Counted from the stretch's first letter, positions 1 through 6,783 are shown. The stretch: DNA of 7,999 nucleotides from Gemmatimonadota bacterium (GCA_947475795.1 CANJOX010000143.1:1-7999); one strand, 5' to 3'. Made by a program: numbers and translations. The notes: generated from the letters alone by a model not told the origin.

Positions 1-3000
1 ACCACCCGACTCACCCGGAGCGGCTACCTCGGCGCGAAGTACCTGGCGGCCTTCATCGCCATGGTGCTCGTGTTCGCCGCCCTCCCGCTGGGGGCGATGA
101 TCGGGACGGTCATGCCATGGGTGGACGCCGAGACGGTGCAAGCGGTCCAGCCGTGGCACTACCTGCAGCCATTTCTGCTGATCGGCGTGACCGACGTGTT
201 CTTCCTCAGCGCGATGCTCTTCGCGGTGGGGTCGCTCACGCGGAGTGCGTTTTCCGTGTACGTGGCGGGGATCCTGCTGCTCGTGGGCTACTCGGTGGCC
301 GGGAACCTCGTGCGCACGTTGGACCGCGATACGCTGGCCAATCTCATCGACCCCTTCGCGCTCCGCTCGCTCGAACTCGCCACGCGCTATTGGACGCCGG
401 CCGAGAAGAATACGCAGCTGCTGCCGCTGGCAGGCTTCATGCTGGCCAACCGCGCGCTCTGGTGCGCCATCGGGGCGGCGCTGCTGGCCGTCGCGTTCAA
501 GTTCGTGCGGCTGGACAAGGAGGCCACGGTCTCCCTGCGGCGGCGGGCGCGTTCCGCTCCCCGCGCCGCGACGCCCGAACCGATGACCGGGCCGCCGACG
601 CGCACCGTGTGGACCGCACCGACACCGCTGGCCGCGTGGTGGAGCGTATCCCGGTTCCACGCGCTGTCGATGCTGCGTTCGGTGCCGTTTCTCGCCATCG
701 CGTCCATCGGCCTCATCAACGTGCTGATGACGACGTGGTTTGCCGGCCAGAGTGGGCAGAACCGCAGTTGGCCCATGAGCTGGCTCGTGGCGGAGTCGGT
801 AACCGGCGGCGCCGGTCTCTTCATGTTGGTCCTGCTCACGTTCTACGCGGGTGAGCTGGTGTGGCGCGAGCGTCAGGTGCGCCTCGATCAGGTGGTTGAC
901 GCGTCGCCAGTACCGACCGGCGCGCTGCTCGCCGGCAAGTTCACCGCCATGCTCGTGCTGCTGCTCGCCTTTGCCACCGTATCGATGATCGGCGGCATGC
1001 TGGTGCAGCTCCTCAAGGGCTATCCGGTGATCGACCTCAAGGTGTACGCGCTGTACGTGTATTTCGCGGATTTTCCCTCGTGGATCCTGCTCACGGCGCT
1101 GGCCTTTCTGATCCAGTCGCTCGTGCCGCGGAAACCGATCGGGCATGTGCTGCTCATTCTGGTGTATGTCGGCATGACCGCCATCGTCAACCTGGGCTAT
1201 GACTATCAGCTCCTGCAGGTGGGGGCATCGCCCACGTTGCGCTGGTCGGATCTCAATGGGGCGGCCAACGCTGTGCCGGCGTTCGTCACGCTGCATGGCT
1301 ACAACCTGTGCCTCGCGATCGTCTGCCTCGGGCTGACGCATGTCGCGTGGCGTCGGGGGACGGGCATGCCCACGTGGATGCAGCGCGCGCGGGAACGCTT
1401 CCGCGGCGGCGTGCGTGTGGCCACCGTGGGCGGTCTGGCCGGTGCCACGGCCTTCGGCGGCGTGTTCTACTACAACGCCAGCATGCTGAACACGTATCGG
1501 ACGCGCACCAGCGATGAAGAGGCGCGCGTCGCCTACGAACAGAGCTGGCGGCGCTACGAAACGCTCCTCCCGCCCAAGGTGGTGGCCACCAGCCTCATTG
1601 TCGATCTCTCCCCGTCGGCGCTCACAGCGCGTCTGGCCACGCGCTTCACGATGGTGAATCGCACCGCGCGCCCCATGGATACGGTGCTGGTCAATGTGGC
1701 AAGCGATGCCGCCGGGCTTCATGTCACCACCGACTCCCTCACGTTCGACCGCGCGTCGGTCACCCTGAAGGTGGACACCATCTTCGGCGTGCATTTGCTG
1801 CGGCTCTCGGAGCCGCTGGCGCCGGGCGACAGTCTGCGACTGCAGGTGGTCCAGCGCCTCGCGGTGCGGGGCCACCCCAACGGCACGCCGAATCGCGCGT
1901 TGGTCACGAACGGCTCGTTCCTCAACCGGGAGTTCTTTCCCACGTTGGGCTACAGCACGGGCGGTGAGCTGGGGAGCGATGAACTCCGCCGCAAGTACAA
2001 GCTGGCGCCGTCGCGCCGCTCCCGTCCGCGGAACGATGCCGAGGCGCTGCAGCGGCAATCCTTCTTCGCGGACGCGGACTTTGTCGCCTTCGATGCCACC
2101 GTCAGCACCGATCCGGATCAGATCGCCATGGCGCCGGGCTACCTGCAGAAGGAGTGGACCGCCAACGGCCGGCGCTACTTCCGCTACGTCATGGACGCGC
2201 CCATGCCGAACTTCTTCTCCGTCCTCTCGGCGCGCTGGACCGTCACGCGGGCGATGTGGGGCACGGTGCCGATCGAGGTGTATCATCACCCCGCGCATCG
2301 CTTCAACGTGGCCCGCATGATCGAGGCGTCGAAAGCGGCGCTGGCGTTCTATTCGAAAGAGTTCGGCCCGTACCAGCACCGGCAGCTGCGGATTCTCGAG
2401 TTCCCGCGCTACGCCAGCTTTGCACAGTCCTTCCCCAATACGATCCCCTATTCCGAAGGGATCGGCTTCGTGGCGCGCGTGGACAGCACGGACGTGGAAG
2501 ACACCGACCTGCCGTACTTCGTGACGGCCCACGAAATCGCGCACCAGTGGTTCCCGTATCAGCGGATGCCCGCGGATGTCGAGGGCTCGCAGATGCTGTC
2601 GGAGTCGCTGTCGGAATACGCCGCGCTGGTCGTGACCGATCGTGTGCACGGCCGACCCTTCACCCAGAAGTTCCTGCGCGCGGAGCTCGATCGGTATTTG
2701 CGCGGACGGGCGGGGGAAACGCGCGGCGAACGTCCGCTCACGCGCGTGGACCAGGAGAGCTACGTGTGGTACCAGAAGGGCTCACTCGCGCTCTTTGCCC
2801 TGCGCGACCTGATCGGCGAAGCCCCGCTGCACGCGGCCATCCGAGCGTATCTGGACGAGGGGCGCTTCACCGGGCCACCGTACGCCACCACGTACGACCT
2901 CATGAAGCACCTCACGGCGGCAACGCCGGACTCGCTGCGCTATGCGCTCACCGACTACTTCGAAACGATCACGCTGTGGGATGCGCGGGCGGACAGCGTC

Positions 3001-3312
3001 ACGAGCACCACACGCACGGACGGCGCATACGACGTGACGGTGTTCACCACGGCGCGCAAGTTTCGCGCCGATTCACTGGGCGCCGAGGTCGAGCAACCGA
3101 TGGCGGACTACGTGGACATCGGCGTGTTCGGCAAGGCGCCGGCGGGGGCACGGCTTGGCCCGGCACTGGCCGTCCGCCGGGTCAAGGTGACGAGCGGCGC
3201 CGCACGCTACACGTTCGTGGTCCCCTCGGCCCCCGAGCGCGCGGGGATCGACCCGTACAACCTGCTTATCGACCGCAACCCCGGGGACAACACGCGCGAG
3301 ATCCGGCGGTAG
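1..3312 (+). CDS. ABC-2 type permease fused to M1-family zinc peptidase (5' partial)
   Basis: The reading frame is open from base 1, so the true start lies upstream; 1103 codons are present (numbered here from base 1). The first ~490 residues contain about 11 hydrophobic segments (near 14-36, 57-80, 82-104, 148-170, 228-247, 266-288, 314-338, 358-375, 379-400, 432-450, 473-492). They look like two ABC-2 permease halves: the TTRLTRSGYLGAKYLAAF stretch at the window start is echoed by ASPVPTGALLAGKFTAML near 300-317. Residues ~500-1103 form a soluble, probably extracytoplasmic M1 peptidase: HEIAH at 844-848 (zinc ligands H844 and H848, catalytic E845), third ligand E868 in LSES, a GAMEN-like NTIPYSEGIGF at 813-823, and Y924 in WYQKG as the likely transition-state tyrosine. 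This architecture is known in bacteria as ABC permease/M1 aminopeptidase fusions; the ATPase is probably encoded upstream, outside the window. The substrate is unknown. About 100 N-terminal residues are probably missing, judging from remembered family lengths. Confidence 0.92.
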   Translation, partial: TTRLTRSGYLGAKYLAAFIAMVLVFAALPLGAMIGTVMPWVDAETVQAVQPWHYLQPFLLIGVTDVFFLSAMLFAVGSLTRSAFSVYVAGILLLVGYSVAGNLVRTLDRDTLANLIDPFALRSLELATRYWTPAEKNTQLLPLAGFMLANRALWCAIGAALLAVAFKFVRLDKEATVSLRRRARSAPRAATPEPMTGPPTRTVWTAPTPLAAWWSVSRFHALSMLRSVPFLAIASIGLINVLMTTWFAGQSGQNRSWPMSWLVAESVTGGAGLFMLVLLTFYAGELVWRERQVRLDQVVDASPVPTGALLAGKFTAMLVLLLAFATVSMIGGMLVQLLKGYPVIDLKVYALYVYFADFPSWILLTALAFLIQSLVPRKPIGHVLLILVYVGMTAIVNLGYDYQLLQVGASPTLRWSDLNGAANAVPAFVTLHGYNLCLAIVCLGLTHVAWRRGTGMPTWMQRARERFRGGVRVATVGGLAGATAFGGVFYYNASMLNTYRTRTSDEEARVAYEQSWRRYETLLPPKVVATSLIVDLSPSALTARLATRFTMVNRTARPMDTVLVNVASDAAGLHVTTDSLTFDRASVTLKVDTIFGVHLLRLSEPLAPGDSLRLQVVQRLAVRGHPNGTPNRALVTNGSFLNREFFPTLGYSTGGELGSDELRRKYKLAPSRRSRPRNDAEALQRQSFFADADFVAFDATVSTDPDQIAMAPGYLQKEWTANGRRYFRYVMDAPMPNFFSVLSARWTVTRAMWGTVPIEVYHHPAHRFNVARMIEASKAALAFYSKEFGPYQHRQLRILEFPRYASFAQSFPNTIPYSEGIGFVARVDSTDVEDTDLPYFVTAHEIAHQWFPYQRMPADVEGSQMLSESLSEYAALVVTDRVHGRPFTQKFLRAELDRYLRGRAGETRGERPLTRVDQESYVWYQKGSLALFALRDLIGEAPLHAAIRAYLDEGRFTGPPYATTYDLMKHLTAATPDSLRYALTDYFETITLWDARADSVTSTTRTDGAYDVTVFTTARKFRADSLGAEVEQPMADYVDIGVFGKAPAGARLGPALAVRRVKVTSGAARYTFVVPSAPERAGIDPYNLLIDRNPGDNTREIRR

Positions 3313-3316
3313 GTGA
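3311..3316 (+). promoter_or_regulatory. Shine-Dalgarno-like AGGTGA overlapping the upstream stop codon
   Basis: AGGTGA begins inside the TAG stop of the permease-peptidase gene and ends 3 nt before the ATG at 3320. The spacing is short, but the site favours that ATG over the in-frame ATG at 3344, which has no purine-rich stretch before it. The overlap suggests translation of the two genes is coupled. Confidence 0.45.
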
Positions 3317-3319
3317 TCC

Positions 3320-4489
3320 ATGCCCGCGTCGCCCCCCCACGCCATGTCACCCCTTTTGCTGACCCGCCGCCGTCTGCTGCAGGGCGTACTGGCCGCGCCG
3401 TTCGTGGGCCGCTGGCGCCCGTTCGCGCAGCCGCCGGCCCCGGCGCTCGTGGACCCGGCGCGCGGCCCCGGCGCCGGCTGGACCATCGCGCTGTTTCCCG
3501 ACACCCAGAACTACGCCAAGTACGCCAAGAACCAGCCGCACTTCGATCGGATGACGCAGTGGGTGCACGATCACCGCGCGGCGTGGAACATCGGGCTGGT
3601 GATGCACGAAGGCGACTTCGTGGAGCAGAACGACATCGCCGTGGGCGGGGGCCGTGGCTTCGGCGATCAGGACTCTACATCGCAGTGGCGCTCCGCACAG
3701 CGCGCCTTGGGCGTGTTCAACGGCGTGCTCCCCACCGTGTTCACCACCGGCAACCACGATTACGGCGAGCGCAGCGCGGAGTCGCGCGCCACGCGCTTCA
3801 ACGACTACTTCCCGCTCACCCACAACCCGCTCACCTGCGACGGTCGCGGCGGCGGCATCTTCGTGGAAGGGCCGCCCACCCGCGATGGGCACGCCACCCT
3901 CGAAAACGCGGCGTATGCCTTCCGTGCTCCCGACGGCCGTGACCTCCTCATCGTCGCGCTCGAGTGGGGCCCGCGCCGCTTCGCCGTGGAGTGGGCGCGC
4001 GAACTGCTGGCCCGGCCGCGCTTCCGCGATCATCTGGGCATCCTGCTCGTGCACGACTTCGTGCTCCCCGACAACCAGCGCGACGGCCAGAACGGCAACC
4101 GGCAGCGCGCCGGCAACCCGCACTGGTACAAAACCGGGATCGGCGGGGACACGCACGACGGCGAAGATCTGTGGCACGCCCTCGTACGCCGCAGCCCCAA
4201 CCTCCGCCTCGTGCTGAACGGCCACGAGATGGACAGCCACGTGGGATACCGCCACGACGCCAACGACGCCGGCCGGTCGGTCCACCAGATGCTGTTCAAC
4301 GCCCAGGGCTTGGGCGGCGGCTCCGACCACCTCGGCAACGGGGGCGACGGCTGGCTGCGCTTGCTCACCTTCGAGCCCGACGGCCGCACGCTGTCGGTGC
4401 GCACCTTCTCGCCGCTGCGCCTCCACGACGGGCGCCCGCACTACTGGGACGACCCACGCTGGCGCTTTGCGTTGGATCTGGGGGACTGA
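3320..4489 (+). CDS. Tat-exported calcineurin-like metallophosphoesterase
   Basis: The product is 389 residues. The N-terminus holds a twin-arginine signal, TRRRLLQG at 15-22, followed by a short hydrophobic run (VLAAPFVG), so export in folded form is likely. Metallophosphoesterase motifs follow in order: PDTQNY with D61 and Q63, EGDFVE with D99, TGNHDY with N145, H146 and D147, LLVHDF with H245, and LNGHEMD with H302. These are ligands of a dinuclear metal centre that hydrolyses phosphate esters; the actual substrate cannot be told. Two canonical ligands differ: D-x-H is D-x-Q, and the second His of GHxH is absent. The tail with VHQML and VRTFSPL resembles secreted COG1409-type phosphoesterases I remember, so the changes are probably subfamily traits. 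The gene starts 7 nt after the permease-peptidase stop, implying an operon. ATG 3344 is an alternative start that keeps the Tat motif. Confidence 0.9.
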   Translation: MPASPPHAMSPLLLTRRRLLQGVLAAPFVGRWRPFAQPPAPALVDPARGPGAGWTIALFPDTQNYAKYAKNQPHFDRMTQWVHDHRAAWNIGLVMHEGDFVEQNDIAVGGGRGFGDQDSTSQWRSAQRALGVFNGVLPTVFTTGNHDYGERSAESRATRFNDYFPLTHNPLTCDGRGGGIFVEGPPTRDGHATLENAAYAFRAPDGRDLLIVALEWGPRRFAVEWARELLARPRFRDHLGILLVHDFVLPDNQRDGQNGNRQRAGNPHWYKTGIGGDTHDGEDLWHALVRRSPNLRLVLNGHEMDSHVGYRHDANDAGRSVHQMLFNAQGLGGGSDHLGNGGDGWLRLLTFEPDGRTLSVRTFSPLRLHDGRPHYWDDPRWRFALDLGD

Positions 4490-4628
4490 GGGCGACGGTC
4501 GGCTCCCCGCGCCAACGCCGTCGAACGCGTCCACCGCGGCGGCGCGCCGGGACCGTTGGGAACCGCCTCGGGCGATCACCACTTGATCTCGTGTCGTCAC
4601 GCCCTCCTCCGCGTTCAGCCCACGGTCC
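4490..4628. other. Intergenic spacer between the phosphoesterase and Rieske genes
   Basis: This 139-nt spacer has no credible gene and no terminator with a U-tract. It holds nested GC-rich complementary arms: ACGGTC at 4495-4500 with GACCGT at 4551-4556, and GCGCC at 4509-4513 with GGCGC at 4541-4545. They could pair over a long range. At this base composition such pairing is common by chance, so no function is claimed. The promoter of the Rieske/CIA30 pair, if there is one, should lie here, but I cannot pick out -35/-10 boxes. Confidence 0.4.
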
Positions 4629-5135
4629 ATGTCCAACTCGCCCGTTCCCGACGTCGTTGACCGCCGTGCCTTCGTGGGCACCACCGCCGCCTACTTTGTC
4701 GCCGCCGCACTGGCCGCGGCCTGCAGCGGCGGGACCACCGCCCCCAGCAGCGGCCCCACGACCCCCGGCGGCACCACCCCGCCAAGCGGAGGCGGCAACA
4801 CAGGCGCGGCGCAGACCGGCGTCACGATCAGCGGGTCGTCGGTGTCCATCAACACCACGCTGGCCGGGATCGCGACCGCCGGGCAGTTCGTGATTCTCTC
4901 GGCGGCCGATGCCATCGTCATCAACACGGGCGCCGGATTCGTCGCGCTCTCCAAGACCTGCACGCACAGCAGTTGCGGCCTCGCCCGCTTCAACAACAGC
5001 ACGTCGCTGCTCGAGTGCGATTGCCACGGTTCCCGTTTCCGCACCAGCGGACAGGTGGCCACCGGCCCCGCCACGGCACCGCTGCGCAGCTATCCGGTCA
5101 CGGTGAACGGCGGCGTGATCACCTTCTCCGTCTAG
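4629..5135 (+). CDS. Rieske [2Fe-2S] lipoprotein with twin-arginine signal
   Basis: The product is 168 residues. The N-terminus has a twin-arginine motif DRRAFVG at 11-17, a hydrophobic stretch at ~18-31 and a lipobox-like LAAAC with C32, so it is probably Tat-exported and lipid-anchored. Residues ~33-63 are a flexible Gly/Ser/Thr/Pro-rich linker. The C-terminal domain has both Rieske boxes: C111-T-H113-S-S-C116 and C130-D-C132-H133-G-S135. C111, H113, C130 and H133 bind the cluster; C116 and C132 are placed for the disulfide of high-potential Rieske proteins, and S135 matches the serine that raises the potential in bc1/b6f-type proteins. It should act as a single-electron carrier at the membrane surface, but there is no cytochrome b or oxygenase gene in the window and its partner is unknown. 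It is not the transmembrane-anchored bc1 subunit. There is no evident Shine-Dalgarno site; ATG 4629 is chosen because the Tat signal follows directly. Confidence 0.93.
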   Translation: MSNSPVPDVVDRRAFVGTTAAYFVAAALAAACSGGTTAPSSGPTTPGGTTPPSGGGNTGAAQTGVTISGSSVSINTTLAGIATAGQFVILSAADAIVINTGAGFVALSKTCTHSSCGLARFNNSTSLLECDCHGSRFRTSGQVATGPATAPLRSYPVTVNGGVITFSV

Positions 5136-5144
5136 TCGGTGCGC

Positions 5145-5735
5145 ATGCGCCGACTGCTGGTGCCGTCGCTGCTGGTGCCGTCGCTGCTGGTGCTGTTGGG
5201 CGTGGGGGCGCGCCCCCGCCCCGCCCTGCCGTCGGCACCGGCCACCTTGTTCGCGTTCGACCGCGCCAACGAGGCGGACTGGGACGTGGTGAACGACGGC
5301 GTGATGGGCGGTCACTCCGCGGGGTTCGTGGCGGTGGCCGAGGGGACGCTGCGCTTTACCGGTACACTGGTCACGCAGGATGGCGGCTTCACCTCCGTGC
5401 GCGCGCGGCGCGACGTCGACCTTACCGGTCAGGCGGGGATCGAGCTCCGGGTGCGCGGCAGCGGGCGCCAGTTTGAAGTGGAGATCGACGACGGCACGCG
5501 CACCTACGGCCGCACCATCTCCCGTCGCGCGCCCGTCGCAACCACCGCCGAGTGGACGCTCGTGCGCGTACCCTTCAGCGCGCTGCGAAGCACCATCTTC
5601 GGCCGGTCCGTGAACGCCGCGCCCCTCGACGTGGCGCACATCCGCGGCGTGGGGCTGTACATCGCCGACGGCAAGGACGGGACGTTCCGGTTGGAGGTGG
5701 ACTACATCCGGTCGTACGGTGGGGACGCGCCGTAG
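5145..5735 (+). CDS. Exported CIA30-domain protein (NDUFAF1-like fold)
   Basis: The product is 196 residues from ATG 5145; a GTG at 5139 in the same frame would add two residues and lies 3 nt after the Rieske stop. Residues ~1-22 are a signal peptide, MRR followed by a Leu/Val-rich core. The rest matches the CIA30 family: W46 and NDGVMGG at 50-56, TLRFTG near 68-73, GGFTSVR at 80-86, and the closing VDYIRSY at 185-191. CIA30 is named for mitochondrial complex I assembly factor 30 and adopts a jelly-roll fold related to carbohydrate-binding modules. In bacteria its role is mostly undefined, and an exported copy cannot act like the matrix-side factor. The tight linkage to the Rieske lipoprotein suggests co-transcription and possibly a joint job in an envelope redox complex, which is inference. 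The signal peptide core is built from a 15-bp tandem repeat. Confidence 0.87.
   Translation: MRRLLVPSLLVPSLLVLLGVGARPRPALPSAPATLFAFDRANEADWDVVNDGVMGGHSAGFVAVAEGTLRFTGTLVTQDGGFTSVRARRDVDLTGQAGIELRVRGSGRQFEVEIDDGTRTYGRTISRRAPVATTAEWTLVRVPFSALRSTIFGRSVNAAPLDVAHIRGVGLYIADGKDGTFRLEVDYIRSYGGDAP
5154..5198 (+). repeat. 15-bp in-frame tandem repeat in a signal peptide
   Basis: The unit CTGCTGGTGCCGTCG occurs perfectly at 5154-5168 and 5169-5183. A third copy at 5184-5198 has diverged over its last six bases (CTGTTG for CCGTCG). It encodes LLVPS-LLVPS-LLVLL, the hydrophobic core of the CIA30 protein's signal peptide. Gain or loss of a unit keeps the frame and changes the core by five residues. Confidence 0.9.
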
Positions 5736-5865
5736 GGGCGTCGGCTAGGCGAATGGCGACAGGCCGATCGGCGGCGGCACCGCGCCACCGGATGTCCGGC
5801 GCGTTGACCGTCACACCCCCTCGATCCACCTTCCTCCGCCCGTCATGTCCATCGCTCATCACAAT
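5736..5865. other. Intergenic spacer before the small ORF
   Basis: No credible gene is seen. A perfect 10-bp palindrome GCCGATCGGC lies at 5763-5772, and a TTGACC resembling a -35 box is at 5804-5809, but no matching -10 box is found 16-18 bp further on. There is no intrinsic terminator for the Rieske/CIA30 pair. The change from two tightly linked genes to a fresh ribosome-binding site suggests a new transcription unit begins in this spacer. Confidence 0.35.
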
Positions 5866-5870
5866 GGAGG
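5866..5870 (+). promoter_or_regulatory. Strong Shine-Dalgarno GGAGG for the 40-codon ORF
   Basis: GGAGG lies 4 nt before the ATG at 5875. It is the clearest ribosome-binding site in the window and decides the start of the small ORF. The adjoining GTG at 5998 has no such site of its own. Confidence 0.7.
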
Positions 5871-5874
5871 TCTC

Positions 5875-5997
5875 ATGGACGTGATTACGATGTCACCGAC
5901 GCATCCGGTGCGGACCGCGCGCAGCCTGCGGGGCTTCGTGCGGGGCTTCGTGCGCGGCATCGACAGTGACGTTGAGCGCGACGTCGACCGCGTCTAG
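5875..5997 (+). CDS. 40-residue small ORF abutting the ADP-ribosylglycohydrolase-like gene
   Basis: An ATG preceded by GGAGG opens a 40-codon frame (MDVITMSPTHPV at the start, DVERDVDRV at the end) that stops at TAG 5995-5997. The next base starts the GTG of the downstream gene, in the same frame. The peptide is hydrophilic and Arg/Val/Asp-rich, with an RGFVRGFVRG stretch from a 12-bp duplication; it has no signal peptide or membrane segment and I recognise no family. Three readings are possible. It may be a translated leader whose ribosomes reinitiate at the GTG (translational coupling). It may be a small protein in its own right. Or it may be an N-terminal extension of the downstream gene cut off by an amber codon. 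The strong ribosome-binding site supports translation; the abutting stop and start favour coupling. Confidence 0.55.
   Translation: MDVITMSPTHPVRTARSLRGFVRGFVRGIDSDVERDVDRV
5929..5952 (+). repeat. 12-bp direct duplication in the small ORF
   Basis: CGGGGCTTCGTG occurs twice in tandem, at 5929-5940 and 5941-5952, followed by a partial relative (CGCGGCATC). It encodes RGFV-RGFV-RGI. The copies are identical, which suggests recent slippage or selection for the basic repeat. Confidence 0.9.
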
Positions 5998-6783
5998 GTG
6001 ACCGCCACCCCGTTCAACCCCCTGCTCGGCCAAGCCATCGGCGACCGCATCGGCGGCCCGGTGCGCATGGCCATGATGCTCGGCCACGCCATCGCCGACG
6101 CGCACGGGCTCGACACCACCATCGTGGTGCAGCGCTACCTCGCGTGGCACCGCTCCGATGCCTTCGACACCGGCCCCACGTGGAGTGCCGTGCTCGAACA
6201 CATCAATATTGGCATCGCCCCCGAAACCGCCGCCCAACGCGTGCACGCCGAACAGCGCGGCCTCACGGCCGGCGCCAACACCGCACACCGCGCCACCGCC
6301 ATCGGCTGTGCGGCCGTGATCCCTGACGCGCAGGTGGCCGACGCCGCCCGGACCGAAGCGCGCCTCACGCATTGGCACCCCGACGCCGCCGAGTCGAGTG
6401 CGGCGACCGCGACCATTGTGCGCTGCATGCTGCGCGGCGCCACGTTGGACGCGGCCGTCAGCGAGGCTGCGCTCGTCACGACCGGCGTGGTGCACACCCT
6501 GCTCTCCGACCGCACGCCAGACCCGGCGCTGCTCTCACGCGGCGGATACGCGCCCAAGGTGCTCGAGGCCGCCGTGTACTTCACACGTACCGCCACCGAC
6601 TTCGCCGACGCCATGGGTCGCTCGATTCATTTCGCCGGCATGAGCAACTACTGCCCCGTGCTGGTCGGCGCTTTCGCCGCCCTGCGCTTCGGCGTGACGC
6701 CGGTGGCCGACTATCCGGTAGACGAGGCACTGGCGCGCGAGGCGGCCCATGCCTTTGCGCGCATCTGGGGCGGCATCGGGTGA
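5998..6783 (+). CDS. ADP-ribosylglycohydrolase-family protein lacking classical metal ligands
   Basis: The product is 261 residues from GTG. The start is fixed by the family's N-terminal motif, here LLGQAIGDRIGGP at 9-21; ATG 6067 would remove it. Other family landmarks are RYLAWH at 46-51 with FDTGPTW at 56-62, TAGANTAHR at 90-98, LTHWHPDA at 123-130, and a final GYAPKVLEAAVYF block. Classical members (DraG, ARH) remove ADP-ribose from proteins or small molecules using two Mg ions held by a TDDT motif and a C-terminal GGDxDT-type motif. Here the TDDT region is missing: GGPVR leads straight into MAMMLGHAIAD. The C-terminal motif reads FAGMSNYCPVLVG at 212-224, without aspartates. The protein is probably cytoplasmic, having no signal peptide. 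Either it is a non-classical subfamily with a different site or substrate, or a catalytically dead binding protein. No frameshift or decay is visible. Translation probably depends on the preceding small ORF. Confidence 0.8.
   Translation: MTATPFNPLLGQAIGDRIGGPVRMAMMLGHAIADAHGLDTTIVVQRYLAWHRSDAFDTGPTWSAVLEHINIGIAPETAAQRVHAEQRGLTAGANTAHRATAIGCAAVIPDAQVADAARTEARLTHWHPDAAESSAATATIVRCMLRGATLDAAVSEAALVTTGVVHTLLSDRTPDPALLSRGGYAPKVLEAAVYFTRTATDFADAMGRSIHFAGMSNYCPVLVGAFAALRFGVTPVADYPVDEALAREAAHAFARIWGGIG

Noticed and set aside
2154..3362. A 402-codon + strand frame inside the peptidase domain
   Set aside because: It overlaps the M1 catalytic domain in another frame and is Arg/Ala/Pro-rich, typical of out-of-frame GC-rich coding sequence.
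4495..4556. Nested inverted repeats as a terminator after the phosphoesterase gene
   Set aside because: The arms are only 5-6 bp, the loop is long and no U-tract follows; such pairing is expected by chance at this G+C content.
3347..4684. A 445-codon open frame on the - strand opposite the phosphoesterase
   Set aside because: It is the antisense shadow of a GC-rich gene. The translation is Ala/Val/Arg/Gly-rich with no recognisable motif, whereas the + strand frame has a full metallophosphoesterase motif set.
4365..5639. A 424-codon open frame on the - strand across the Rieske and CIA30 genes
   Set aside because: The composition is low-complexity Gly/Ala/Arg/His, it spans two clear + strand genes and their spacer, and it has no domain signature.
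5763..5772. Palindrome GCCGATCGGC as an operator
   Set aside because: A single 10-bp GC-rich palindrome with no second copy or nearby promoter is not enough to claim a binding site.
5804..5832. Possible sigma-70 promoter with TTGACC as the -35 box
   Set aside because: No TATAAT-like hexamer occurs 16-18 bp downstream; the sequence there is CCACCTTC. One hexamer alone is not adequate support.
5893..6495. A 200-codon - strand frame over the small ORF and ADP-ribosylglycohydrolase-like gene
   Set aside because: Gly/His/Arg-rich shadow without motifs; the opposite strand carries family landmarks.
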